From Cephalotus follicularis (lineage: Eukaryota; Streptophyta; Magnoliopsida; Oxalidales; Cephalotaceae): DNA of 64,000 bases. Location: the NCBI GenBank assembly GCA_001972305.1, contig BDDD01000435.1, positions 548,581-612,580 on the forward strand, read 5' to 3'. This document shows positions 52,430 through 64,000 of the stretch, in pieces (within the stretch, counting starts at the first letter, position 1; the number at the start of each line of letters is the position of its first letter). Under the pieces are notes generated by a model. That model saw only the letters and a list, made by a program, of their open reading frames with translations, was not told where the DNA came from and made no database searches. Both the position numbers and the translations under genes were made by a program.

Positions 52430-55400
52430 ATGTCTCCCAGGAAGAATACCCTAGTTGGAGCCACTGGTAGCCAACAACGCCAGGAGGTCATAGCTCCTCC
52501 ACCAGAAGCCGTTCAAGAAGAGGCTCAACAACAAGCTCCCGTTACAGGGGAGCAACTCAATCAGCTCCTCCAAGGGATGGAGCGTATCACAGATCTGTTG
52601 GTCACAACTTTGGCCAACCAACAACAAGCCGGGCCTGCTCAGCCAGTGGTCCGAGGAGTTTCTGGCCCCCAGAGGCCAGAGGTGGAGACAAGGCACCCAC
52701 GAGGTGCCAGGCGAAACCCGTCGGGGAGAAACGAACCTCTCCTCAGGCGGTCAGGGGACAACAATCCCCTGGGAAGGAGAGCTGAGATCAATGCATCTCA
52801 GAGGGCTGAGTCCTCAACCGCTAGGGATCATCCCAACGATCCCAGGAGAGGACACTCTCAGCACCAGCCCATGGATGTGGATCCTCGGCAGCAGAACAGG
52901 GGAGCAGAAGAGGCACAAGTGCGTTCTAATGCTCCACGCAGAGCTGGTACTGCCCGAGGAAGTAGGGTCAATCCCCCAGCCTCAGTGGCTGGAGGGTCAC
53001 ATGTTTCTAGCAGAGTTAGGAACATTGAAGAGGTAGAGCAAGCAGTGAACATGAGGCTTGCAGACTTGGAAAGGAGGTTCCGAGGAGTGGAACATCCAAG
53101 GGGGCACCTATCCGAGGTGCAAAATATCAATACACACCCCTTCACGGCCGAGATTGTAGCAGAGCCGGTCCCCAGTGGGTTTCGAAACCCAAGTCTTGAC
53201 AAGTACGATGGGTCCTCGAACCCCATTCAACATGTGCGGACTTATATCCAGGCAATGTGGGTGCATCAGGCCTCGGACGCAATGCTTTGCCGAGGGTTCC
53301 CAGTAACTTTAACTGGAGCTGCCCAATCATGGTATTTCACCTTGGCCAAGAATTCAGTCAAAAGCTTCGATCAGTTTACGGAACTGTTCGTCACGAAGTT
53401 CCTCAACAGCACCACTCAGAGGAGGAACTCTACCCACCTCATCAACGTGGTACAGGGTAAGGATGAGACTTTGAGAGATTACCTCACCAGGTTCAACAAA
53501 GAATCTCTCACAGTGAAAGACCTGGAGCCGTCCTTTGCTCTGGCAGCCTTGAATAATGGGCTGAGGAGAAACTCGAGATTAACTTTCTCAATAATGAAGA
53601 AGCCGGCCAAGGACATGGCAGAATTGATGAAAAAGGCAGAGAGATAAGTAAAAGCAGAGGAAGAGATGATGGCAAGGAAACAAAAGACACCATGGACTGG
53701 CCAACAGGAGGAGAGAGGGGAGCATTCACGAAATGCTCCCGAGAGAAGAGAGAAGAGGAAGGAGAGGTCAGACCTGTCCAAGGGAGACCTCAGACATAAG
53801 CTTTCTAGACGAGAGGGTACATCCAGGGGGGGAGCGCCAACACCATCTTACAATACCTTTGCCCCTCTCCTGGACACACGTACTAAAATACTTGCAGTGG
53901 AGCAAGATAAGGTCCCTTTCCAATGTCCCGAGAAGATGAGGGCCCCGGCAGAGAACAGAAGTGTGAAGAAGTACTGCCGTTACCATCGTGACCATGGGCA
54001 CGATACAGAGGAGTGCAGGCAGCTGAAAAATCAGATTGAGGATCTGATTAGAAAGGGACACCTGCGTAAGTATGTAGACAGAGATGCTCCTCAAGGAAGA
54101 AAAGAGTAGAGAAGAGAAGAGGCTCCTCGGCAGCAGGAGGAGCAACAACAACAACAACCCAGAGGTGTTATCCACACAATCTCTGGGGGGGTCGCGTCTG
54201 GGGACGACGACTCGAATGTGAGGAAGGCCTATGGGAGACAGTCCCTTGCTGTGCAACAAGTTCCTCACAGCAAAAGGCTCAGAACTGGAGGAGATGAGGA
54301 GGTGATATCCTTCTCGGAGTAGTGGCAGCTCGGCCGACATCCTGTACAAGCACGCATTTGATCAGCTGAGGATACCGGCCGACCAGCTAAAGCCTGTCAA
54401 AACCCCACTGGTTGGCTTCACAGGTGAGACGATCCATCCTCTGGGATCTATCAACCTGTCCGTGGTCGCAGGCACGGCCCCACGTCAGACTCAAGTCGAG
54501 ATGACATTCCTGGTGGTGGACACCCCAAGTCCATACAATGCAATAATAGGGCGACCAGGTCTGAACTTGTTAGAGGCCGTAGTGTCTACGAGACACTTAC
54601 TGATGAAGTTTCCCACAAGGTTTGGCGCGGGGGAGGTCAGAGGAGATCAAGAGGTGGCGAGGAGATGTTATAAAACTGCCATCTCGGACAAGGGGAAGGG
54701 CAAGGTCCTTTCGATAGCAAATGTGGAGCTCAGAGGTGATGTAGAACCAGAGCGTCCACAACCAGTCGAGGATGTCCTCCAAGTGCCCATAGAAGAGGGC
54801 AACACAGAGAGAGTACTCCAAGTTGGATCACAACTTGGAGAGGTGGAGAAGGAGGAATTGATAACATTCTTCCGAGATAATAGAGATGTTTTTGCATGGT
54901 CGGCAGAGGAGGTTCCTGGCATCAGTCCAGATGTAATGGTTCACAAATTGAGCGTGGACCCAGCTAGGCCCCCGATCAGACAGAAGAAGAGGAACTTTGC
55001 CCCTGAGAGGCAGCAGGCGATTACCGAGGAGGTCAGTAAGCTGTTACAGGCAGGTTTTATCCGAGAAATACACTACTCGGACTGGCTAGCAAATCCTGTG
55101 TTAGTCAAAAAAGCCAATGGAAAATGGAGGATGTGCATAGACTTCACAGACCTCAACAAAGCTTGTCCAAAGGATAACTTTCCTCTCCCAAAGATTGACC
55201 AACTGGTAGACGCAACCTCGGGCTATAGATTATTAAGCTTCTTGGATGCTTATTCGGGGTACAATCAAATCCCCATGTATAAGTCAGACGAGGACAAGAC
55301 AGCGTTCATCACGGACCGAGGAATGTATTGCTACAAAGTTATGCCCTTTGGCTTGAAAAATGCAGGGACCACCTACCAGCGCCTGGTCAACAAGATTTTT

Positions 55401-57971
55401 GAACCTCAGATTGGGAAGAACATGGAGGTGTACATAGACGACATGCTCGTCAAGACCCTAGCCAGGAACCCTCATGTAAAAGACTTGGAGGAGACCTTTG
55501 AAGTATTTAGGAGGTACAACATGAAGCTTAATCCGTCCAAGTGTACATTTGGAGTCACCTCGGGAAAGTTCCTCGGATTCATGGTTTCTAGCAGAGGTAT
55601 AGAGGCCAACCCAGAGAAGATCTCGGCCATTCAAGGCATGAGGCCACCTCAGACTATCAGGGATGTCCAGAGATTGAATGGGAAGATTGCAGCCCTAAGC
55701 AAGTTTGTCTCTAAGTCAGCAGAGAAGTGCCTCCCCTTCTTTAAAATACTTAGGGATCCCAAGGGATTCTCGTGGTCCGACGACTGTCAAGCAGCCTTTG
55801 ACAAGTTGAAGGAGTATTTGGCTTCTCCTCCTCTGATCTCGAAGCCTAGGGATGGAGAAGACCTGTATTTGTACCTTGCGGCCACCTCGGGCGCAGTGAG
55901 TGCAGTGCTAGTCCGAGAAGAGGACAAAGTTCAAAGACCAGTGTATTATGTATGCAAGGCTTTGAATGATGCTGAAGGGAGGTACCCAGAGGTGGAGAAG
56001 TTCGCCTATGCTTTGATCATCTCGGCAAGAAAGTTGAGGCCGTATTTCCAAGCCCATACAATCAAAGTTTTGACTGACAAACCACTTAAACAAGTTCTTG
56101 CCAAGCCTGACACCTCGGGCAGATTAATCAAGTGGTCAGTCGAACTAGGCGAGTATGATGTGAAGTTCGAGTCCAGACCAGCAATCAAGTCACAGGTACT
56201 GGCCGACTTTGTTGGAGATAATACACCTACGGAGTGTATGGAGGAGAACCCTTCCGAGACCGAGAAGGGGATGTGGAAGTTATCAGTGGATGGATCCTCA
56301 TGCCTCACTGGCAGTGGGGCAGGATTAGTATTAACAAGTCCAGATGGGTGGACGTTGGAATATGCTTTGAGGTTCAAATTCAAAGCCACAAATAACGAAG
56401 CTGAGTGGGAAGCTCTGATAGCTGGACTAACAATTGCCAAGCACTTGGAGGTGCAGAGGATTTAAGCCTCAAGTGACTCTCAGCTTGTGGTTGGCTTGGC
56501 AAATGGGGAGTATGAGGCCAGAGAAGAGCTCATGACAAAATACTTAGCCCATTTTCAAGGCATGAAATCAGCCTTCGAAGTGTTGAGAATTGTAAAGGTG
56601 CCAAGAGCAGAGAACGTTAGAGCTGACCAATTGTCCAAGCTAGCAACAGCAGAGGAGTTGGAGAAAAATCAAACAGTGCTAGTTGATTACTTGGAGCATC
56701 CGACAATCTCCCCAGCAGAGGTAATGGACATAGATGATCCACAGGAGTCAAATTGGATGACTCCCTTTGTTATCTGGTTAAGGGACGGGATCTTACTCGA
56801 GGACCCCGTGGAGGCGAGGAAGCTGGTGTATAGAGCAAACAGGTTCCAATTTCGGGATGGAATCCTCTACAAAAGGTCATTCTCTTTTCCTTGGCTGAGG
56901 TGCTTAAACCCATCAGAGGCCGATTACGCACTAAGGGAGGTTCATGAAGGAATTTGTGGAAATCACACTGGGGGCAGAACTTTGTCTCACAAGCTGCTAA
57001 GGCAAGGCTACTACTGGCCGACTATGCATCAAGATGCAATAAACTTAGTGAGGAAGTGTGACAAGTGTCAGAGGAACGCCAACATAAGTAGAAGGCCTTC
57101 TCAACCTCTGACATCAATTACGGCCCCGTGGCCTTTCGCACAGTGGGGAATGGACTTCGTCGGACCACTCCCTATGGCAACTGGTCAGAGAAAGTTTCTT
57201 ATTGTAGCAGTTGATTACTTCACCAAATGGGTGGAAGCAGAACCCTTGGCCACAATTACAGAGAAGAACACAAAGAGTTTTGTGTGGAAGTCAATTATCT
57301 GCAGGTTCGGGGTTCCGAGGACAATTATCACTGATAATGGCAAACAGTTTGATTGCCAAGCCTTCCGAGACTTTTGCAGAGAATGGAGAATAGAGCATAG
57401 GCTTGCCTCAGTAGCCTACCCTCAAAGCAATGGTCAAGCCGAGGTGATCAATAGAGAGATCATCTCGGGCTTAAAGAAACGCTTAGAAGACAGCAAAGGA
57501 ATGTGGACCGAGGAGCTACCAAGTGTATTATGGGCATATAGAACCACTCCTCGGACTACAACAGGAGAATCACCCTACAGTTTATGCTTCGGAGCCGAGG
57601 CTATGATACCAGTGGAGGTTGGAATGCAATCACCAAGAGTTGTCCACTTCACTGAAGACAACAATGAAGAGGGACTTAGATGCCTCCTTGACTTAGTGGG
57701 AGAGCTCAGAGATAAAGCTGCAATCAGAGTTGCAGCCTACCAACAAAGGGTTAGTCGCTACTACAACAAAAAAGTAAGCCCAAGACCACTAAGGCAAGGA
57801 GACCTGGTTCTACGGAACTCAGCCGTTGCAGATCCTACTGGTACCAGAGGAAAGTTAGCTCCTGCCTGGGAAGGGCCATACAAGATCAAGAGGGTCCTCC
57901 GCCCAGGAACATTCAAACTTGAAACTTTGGGGGGTAGGGAGATTGCCAGAGCTTGGATGCCGAGCATCTGA
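52430..57971 (+). pseudogene. E2 gag-pol (Gag, protease remnant, RT, RNase H, integrase), disrupted
   Basis: Gag starts MSPRKNTLVGATGSQQ and is open for 405 codons to TAA 53645-53647. It then continues in frame through the knuckle CRYHRDHGHDTEEC to TAG 54107-54109. Relative to E1, 92 bp is missing at 54319/54320. This shifts frame, creates TAG 54320-54322 and removes the aspartate codon of the protease DSG. RT is intact (VYIDDMLVKT). RNase H is present (LSVDGSS, NNEAEWEAL) but has TAA at 56463-56465, where E1 has GAA. Integrase runs 56487-57971 with an HHCC finger and D,D,E core; a 1-bp loss near 57956 replaces the normal tail AEHLRKYYQ. E1 has sense codons at the E2 stops, so the parent family evidently had one continuous frame. 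Confidence 0.95.
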
Positions 57972-59119
57972 GAAAGTACTACCAATAATTGTAAGAAATT
58001 TTCAATGAAAGTTTGAAATTCTTCAAGATTTGTGTTCAACATCCTAGTTCCAAGTTTGCAAGGGACCGGAGGTCCAATGTTCATGTCCTCAAACCTCTGA
58101 ACAGCCGCCGATCAACTCCCTCAGTCTTAAGCTAAGCATCTCAGACCATGCCCTCAAGGGGACACCAAGATCTAAAGCTTCCCAAGCCTTACGGAGGCTA
58201 ATCCTCAAGAAAGAAAATCAACACGAGCCGAGGTCTCACGCGGACCAGCCAAACAGGCATCCAAGGATGCATAAACAAAAGCCTCCTTCCGAGGAGCACA
58301 CAAAAGCCTCCTTCCGAGGAGTACACAAAAGTCTCCTTCCGAGGAGCACACAAAAGCCTCCTTTCGAGGAGCACGCAAAAGACTCCTCCCGAGGAGCACA
58401 TATATCTATCAACAAAGACTTCCAAGGAAGCACCAAGACTCCCAAGGGAGCAAACACTGGTTGGAAACACCATGAGAACTTGTTCAACCAGACCTAAAGT
58501 CGTGACTTGAAAGGCGAATCCATGAGAACTCGCAACGATCAAGCTCATCGGACTGAGCACTTTAATACAAGTGTCTCTAAGTGGACTGAAAGCTCAGCCG
58601 ACCTGTCCTAAAAACTTAGGTCAGACGATACTCTCCTCGGCAAACCCATGAGAACTTGTCCGAGCAGACCAAGAACTCAAACTATGAGTATAAAGATTTT
58701 GAAGACTCAGTTACTGTCAAACTGAAGCACTCTCAAGAGTAAAAGGTCCTACGGGGACTATCAAGATTGTGTGACCTCACCCACCAAAAGTTAGTGAATT
58801 GAGCAAAATTAAAAGTTCTAAGGAACTAATTGAAGATAAAGTTTGAGAAGGCAAGGCCCATTTTCACTTATGCTTTTGCCAAGTTACTTAAGTCTTTTTG
58901 GAAGTTAGTTGCTTATTTATGCGAAGAATCCGAGGTCACAACGTGGATAAAATTCCTAAGGGAATTGTTAACAAGTTCAAGCATGCAGAGATCAACCACA
59001 ACACTTAGCATAAAAATTTAAAAGCAAGGCCAGAGAATGAAAAAGAAGTTCCTTTATTAATACATTGAAGAGATTACATGAAAGAAGACTAAAAAACTAT
59101 TACAAGCTAAGGCAAAAAA
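57972..59119. other. E2 non-coding region between pol and antisense gene
   Basis: Similar to E1 until about 58950, then diverged. Contains the minisatellite 58281-58405. The poly(A) signals of both convergent transcripts should lie here; I cannot place them. Confidence 0.65.
58281..58405. repeat. 25-bp minisatellite in E2, five copies
   Basis: Units start at 58281, 58306, 58331, 58356 and 58381, each like G(C/T/A)CTCCTTCCGAGGAGCAC followed by ACAAAA. Contiguous, with no unique spacers. E1 has three copies. Confidence 0.92.
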
Positions 59120-61586
59120 TTAAGGCTGAGGAGCATCTTCTTGTTCAGCCAAGGGATCTTCGGGAGGAGGTGAAGGAACAAAAAAGGCCGCAGTTGAAGG
59201 CAGAGGAGGAACGCCCAAGCCAGCGAAAATGTCCTCTGGAGTTGAAGAAGGAGGAAGAGCTGAGGAGTTTACCGCAGGGTCAGAGGGAGCAGCAGTAGGA
59301 TCTGCGGCGAGAACAACCACCTCTGGAGAAGTAGAAGTTGGCATCTCACCCACGGGGGCAGCCGAGGCCTCTTGAGCCAACCTCTGACGGACCCTGTCCT
59401 CCACCTCATCGATCCCCTCGGGGTAGAAGTCAAATGCATTGGCAGAGTGATAATACACCACTTCATCCAGAGGGAACTCAGGCTTCAGAGAAGTGACCCA
59501 ATTTCGGCAGGCATAGAAACCTCGGCGAAAGTACTCGGCCGATTCCTGGAAGACTGCTTCATCGAACTCCTCTGAGCCCTTAAACTCCTCCACCGAGGAC
59601 CTCAGCAACTCCTTGAACTCCTCCGAGTTCTTAAAGTCGGCCACGGCCTGATGCTGTTCCCTCCTCAGTTGTTCCTTCTCTTTCCTCTGCTGCTGCTGAA
59701 GCTTGACCACCAGATCACTATTTTTATCCTCGACCCGTTTCAGCTTGGCCTCCAGCCTCTCCTTCTCGGCCTTCATCTCCTCAAAGTCCTCAACTGCTTG
59801 TTTCTTTTCCTCGACCAAGGACTCCTGAGCCTTCAGAACCTCGTTCAGCTGAGCTTGGGCCGAGCGTGCAGTTTCTTCTAAGGTGGCCATGCTCGACCTC
59901 AGCTCTCGGTCCCTGGCCACAACTGCACAGAAGTTGTCCACAAGCAGCTGGGTGTTGTTCAGAGACTGTCAGAGAAGTGAAAAAGTGTTAGACATTGTAA
60001 AGAACTAAGGTGCAAGAAAAACCAAGGTAACTAAAGAAGAGATCATTTACCCTCAAGTGGCTCCTCAGGCAAAGGGTCGCCAAATCTTCGTTGGTCCACT
60101 TCTGCCTTGCCTCCATCTCCTGGGGCAAGAAGACCACCCGGCTAAGTGCTTGAGGGACTCCAGGACCGTTCAAGTTCAAGTGGTCACACTCCATGCCATC
60201 AAACCCATCAAGCAGCTCGTCCATCGTCCGAGATGGAGGAAGAATTATGGGATCTCGGGAGCTAGATCCGAGGGCAGCCACGTCCTCGACCTCCCGCACC
60301 TTCTCGGTGCCTTCCACAGTTTTAGCCTTTCTGCTCCTCTTGGTCAGAGGAGCGTGTTCAGTTGAGGGGGTGTTGTCAGCAGGCCTCTTGCTGGCCTCCT
60401 TCCTCTTCTCGGTCACAACCACCGGTACCCTAGCAGAGGGAGGAGGAGGAGTCTTGGTTTGTGTTCTTGGCACCTCGGTCAAAGGGGCTTTTCCCTTAGA
60501 CTTTGACCCAGTAGGTGCAGGAGTCTTCCTCTGATCAGTGGCCTTAATGATGGAAGAAAGATCTCGCCGAGGAGCCATTGCTGAAAGAAGACAAGAGAGT
60601 TAGAGTCAGAGATCAAAAGAAATCCAAAGGTTAGTGAAAATGGCATTAACAGAAGAAAGGGAGGAGACAGATTTTATACAATTTGGTTCAGACATTGGGG
60701 GCAGAGGACTATTGTGCTCTCCCTCTTCCTCTGATTCTTCCTCCTCGGATACGTCGGAGGAAGATCCATGTCCGAGGACCACACTTAGTCCTGCCTGGAC
60801 CAGACGATCCTCAGTTATGGTGGAATTTACATCCTCTGGCTCAAGGGCCAGGAGCTTGCTAAGACCTAGCTTCTCAGCCGAGGTCAGACGAGATTTTGTA
60901 TTTAAGGATTTAACGTCCAAAGACGTGCACCAGGGAGGGGGAATAAACCCCTCGAAGTCCTTTATTAAAAAGTATTTCCTCCTCCAGTTTTTTATAGATT
61001 GGGTGGGGTTGAGAAGAAGTTTTTTCACCCCAGAACGGGATTTGAAAAAATACCCGCTCGTTTTGGGGGTGGCCAAGATGACATGAAACTCTTTGAAGAG
61101 ATTCACAGTCGCTTCGACCTCGGACTCAATGCATTTGACTAAGAATCCTATCATGAAGCCCCAAGACTGAGGTTGGAGAAGAGAAGGATGAAGACTAAAG
61201 CTAAGAAGGACCGAGATGGCGAAGGAGGGGACAGGGACCCTCAGACCATGGGCAAGGGCCCCTTCGAAGACCATGAAGAGGCCTTCTCGGCTCTCGGTGA
61301 CTACCCGAGGATCCTTAGGAAGGTTGAAGGTCAACCCACGAGGGAAATTGTACTTCCTGGTAAGCCTTTTGACCTCGGCTTGACTAAGTTTACTCAAACC
61401 AAAGACACAATCCTCAGACAGAGGATTGGCCTCTGCAGTGGGTGCATCAGGGTCACCCACCACAGCCCCTAGGCTACCTTCCACATCACATGGCCTTTCA
61501 GCAGGGGGAATCAACATAGCTAGGAGAGCAACAGACAGGGGAGTAGAAGAAGAAGAAGACCCAAAAGAAAATTCTTGGCTAGCCAT
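59120..61586 (-). CDS. Intact antisense gene of E2: gypsy-type Transposase_28-like/coiled-coil protein, 760 aa
   Basis: Three exons on the strand opposite gag-pol: 61586-60680, 60580-60051, 59965-59120. Introns are 100 and 85 bp or within one base of that (GTATAAAA...TTTCAG, GTAAATGA...CTGACAG). Phases fit and no stop interrupts 760 codons. Exon 1 carries the putative gypsy-type transposon domain (Pfam Transposase_28): KDPRVVTESREGLFMVFEGA, LLQPQSWGFMIGF, KYFLIKDFEGF. Exon 2 is low-complexity with a basic KRSRKAK patch, a possible nuclear signal. Exon 3 is a long coiled coil (about residues 500-570), then FKGSEEFDEAVFQESAEYFR, FYACRNW, AFDFYPEG and a Pro/Ala-rich tail. Such antisense frames recur in Tat-lineage elements; their function is unknown. 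Splicing is inferred from E1/E2 conservation, not shown. Confidence 0.85.
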
Positions 61587-61770
61587 GAAAATAAATGATG
61601 AAGAAGAAGAAAACGATATAGGAAAGCAAAGAGTGGTAGGAACTTACCAAAGATTTAAAGTTGAAAATTTGAGAAAGGGAATTGAAGACACTGCAAACTC
61701 GACAAGCTCTCAAAAGCACTGTAAATTCTTAAGGTTGAAGAAGCGAAAGTTGTTATGAGAGAAGCAAAAG

Positions 61771-61778
61771 CTTTTATA
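61771..61778 (-). promoter_or_regulatory. TATA box of the E2 antisense gene
   Basis: Minus-strand TATAAAAG in the context GGCCTATAAAAGC, 185-192 bp upstream of the ATG at 61586, mirroring 6247-6255 in E1. Confidence 0.6.
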
Positions 61779-62168
61779 GGCCCCTTCCTTGGATCCTGGC
61801 CATCCACCTCACATCAGATCCAACGGTGGGAAGACAGACTGTCAAATCAGGCGCGGGAAACGAAAAGGCAGAGGCGGGAATTACTATGTGCATGCCACAT
61901 GTCAAGCATACTCAATACGAAACATCAATGATAATCATAACGGTTCAATACTCGAGGCCTGTTGATAAGATTGAGGGCAGACCAAAGGTCAAGCGCTAGT
62001 CCTCGGTTCAAGCAGACCAGGTTATGTGTCAGAGCAACAATAAAGGCAACACTCTCGTCCTCAGCCCATTTGTATAAGGAAGAGCTACCAAGAAGTATTG
62101 CAGAGGAGTCTTGCCTGGGCCATGGCTCTCAACTCTGATCCTCCTCCTCTGACCAAGGTCAGAGAACA

Positions 62169-62185
62169 AGGACCAGGGGGGCATA
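62169..62185 (+). other. E2 polypurine tract
   Basis: AGGACCAGGGGGGCATA directly precedes the 3' LTR and is identical to the E1 tract. Confidence 0.87.
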
Positions 62186-63114
62186 TGATGGAGGAAAAAT
62201 ATGTTTATATTAAGAAGGACACGTGTCCACAGCAGACGTGACCAGCTGTCCAAGAGGGATTAGAAGCTTATCAGCAAGCCGAGCAGAGAAGCACGCACAT
62301 GGCAAAGAACGTCCTTCTCGGACCTGCAGCCGAGGACCATTATTTTTCGAAGAGAACACACTGAAACCTCAAGTCCAAGAATACACCTCGGACTGTGAGC
62401 CAGAAGACCATATCCAGGGCGCAAGGGCCGAGGACTACCTCTGCCCACAATATCTATCAGACATGGAACAGGAGGTACGCCCTCCACTACGCAGAAACTG
62501 AGAAGCTTCTTCTCGGACATATTCAAGTTAGCTTTGTTCTCGGACCAAAGAGGACCATGATCTCAGCAACAGAGTCATAATTGACCACATATACAATCTA
62601 ATAATGGAGGACCTCAACCTTATATACGGGATAAGGGGATCAGCTTCAGCAGATTAGTTGGGATTTGTACTTATCCAAACAAGAAGATAGAATCCTGATC
62701 AACTACAACACAGGAAACGAGATAATTAAGGAGGAGATAAAGGAAAGAAGAGAAAAATCAGGTGGAGATAAGGGAAATCCCGAGATCCTCGGAATTTCCT
62801 TAGGGGACAGCCATCACATCCGACTTTCACGCTCCAACAGTTACCCAACACCACTATAAATACAAGTTCAACATACTGAACAAAGGTCAGCAACTTTTAC
62901 ATCATAAAGCACCCTATTTCATCTGCACCTTGTCTAACTTGAGCGTCGGAGTGTCCCCGGGAGAACAACCTCCTGGACTTCCACCATTTTTGTTACCTTG
63001 TGCAGGTGTCCGAGATCACATTCTTCCTCCAGGCATCCTTTGGCTAGCGTTTCTCTTAACAAATAAAAGTCATCCACGTAGGATACTGTTGAGAGAAGGA
63101 TTTCTGTATCAACA
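62186..63114 (+). repeat. E2 3' LTR
   Basis: 929 bp, TGATGGAGG to TATCAACA, nine differences from 51456-52384. Followed by the GCATC duplication. Confidence 0.96.
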
Positions 63115-63119
63115 GCATC

Positions 63120-64000
63120 CATGTCTAATTGTTTATACATTACAAGGGTCACAACAAGTTTATTTATAATTCTCTTACGAGGACGACACTATGTTTTTTT
63201 ACTCCATTTATAGTCAATGAAAATTGATAACCTAAGATCACAAATATGATGATTTGAAGATCTTATTTGAATTTGGTAACATGGGCAACCAGATTTCTTT
63301 TTGTTGATTTTTTTTTTTGTTTTTTTGTTTTTTTTTGTGATCCATATCCTCCTATTATATCTTGGATAATTTTATCTTTCATCTACTTACATGCTTGCTT
63401 GCCTAGTGAAAATTTGTCAAGGAATTGGGGCTTGCAACTTGCAATGTTCCTTAACACTCTTTTCAACACCACGTAACCATCTCTCCTCTTGCAAATTAAG
63501 AAACCCTTTTCAATAGAGTAGTCGTCCACCGCAAATATCACAAATGAAATTGGCGATTAAAGGCTCAAATAGACAATATATAGCCAATGCTCGACCGCAA
63601 AATAGAGGTAACAATAAATCAGTAAAGTGGATGTAAGGTCTGTTTGGTATTACTGTTATGCAGAATCACTTTTAAAAACTCTGTAACTAAAAGTGTTATA
63701 GCTAAAAGTGTTGTGAGACTTACAAAATCGTTTGGTAAACAAAATGACTAAAATCACTTTTTAGAAGAAAAAGTTGTGTTGTGTGCATTGTTTGGTTAAT
63801 TTTTTTTAAAGTACTTCAAGAATGTAAAATGACTGAAATGAGTATAATGATAAATTTGTTTAATTAACAAAACTATTGTTTAATACACCTATTATGATAA
63901 CAACGATGAGTTTTTTTTTGTGCCTTTGGTTTTTTCCTATTTTTTAATTCAAATTTCTATTTTCTAACATTATTTAACTAGACTAATGAAAATTTATGTT
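63120..64000. other. Intergenic AT-rich DNA, MITE-like sequence near the end
   Basis: No gene recognised. From about 63640 the sequence (GTTTGGTATTACTG, AAAATCACTTTTTAGAAG, GTTTGGTTAATT) resembles small AT-rich foldback elements and may continue past the window. Confidence 0.45.

Larger units (their letters stand above)
51456..63114 (+). mobile_element. E2: Ty3/gypsy (Tat-type) LTR retrotransposon, complete ends, gag-pol defective, antisense gene intact
   Basis: 11,659 bp, same family as E1 but opposite orientation. Both LTRs are 929 bp with 9 differences (about 1.0%), so insertion is more recent than E1 (1.7%). A perfect 5-bp duplication GCATC flanks it (51451-51455 and 63115-63119). Order: 5' LTR, primer-binding site 52387, gag-pol 52430-57971, 25-bp minisatellite, antisense three-exon gene 61586-59120, polypurine tract, 3' LTR. 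Gag-pol has premature stops, a 92-bp deletion in protease and a frameshift at its very end, so movement would need helper proteins. Confidence 0.96.

Noticed and set aside
58281-58405. Regular short repeats suggesting a CRISPR-like array
   Set aside because: Units are contiguous with no unique spacers and lie in a plant retrotransposon; it is a minisatellite.

Overview
This is plant nuclear DNA, almost certainly from a eudicot. The evidence is AT-rich intergenic sequence, short GT-AG introns, and plant-only genes (bZIP60, the PFP alpha subunit, a FAR1-related factor, a B2-type CDK, a PIN-LIKES carrier), set among Ty3/gypsy elements of the Tat type. The sequence alone does not fix the species.

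Layout. 1-363: last coding part of U2AF35. 364-4833: its 3' flank, no gene seen. 4839-19087: element E1, a 14.2 kb Tat-type LTR retrotransposon with gag-pol on the minus strand, a decayed antisense gene on the plus strand, and a 2.4 kb LTR-type insertion nested inside it. 19088-25000: intergenic DNA with a 2.8 kb solo-LTR-like insertion and small repeats. 25001-47226: a gene island of five genes, namely bZIP60 (+), PFP alpha (+), a FAR1-RELATED SEQUENCE gene (+), CDKB2 (+) and a PILS auxin carrier (-). 47227-51450: AT-rich intergenic DNA. 51456-63114: element E2, 11.7 kb, same family as E1 but inverted relative to it. 63120-64000: intergenic DNA.

The host genes are functionally unrelated (splicing, ER stress, glycolysis/gluconeogenesis, transcription, cell cycle, auxin homeostasis). 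Splice models for PFP alpha, CDKB2, PILS and bZIP60 keep frame across every junction and give proteins of family-typical length (617, 312, 419 and 308 aa). The bZIP60 locus carries a complete IRE1 double-hairpin site; its 23-nt unconventional intron is split in the genome by an ordinary spliceosomal intron.

The most unusual content is in E1 and E2. Each has a separate gene antisense to gag-pol with its own TATA box and two introns. In E2 it reads without interruption for 760 codons, although gag-pol beside it is broken by stops, a frameshift and loss of the protease aspartate. Gag-pol and the promoter-proximal half of the LTR are very similar between E1 and E2, but the antisense gene plus the outer half of U3 are much more diverged. 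This indicates a mosaic element made by template switching.
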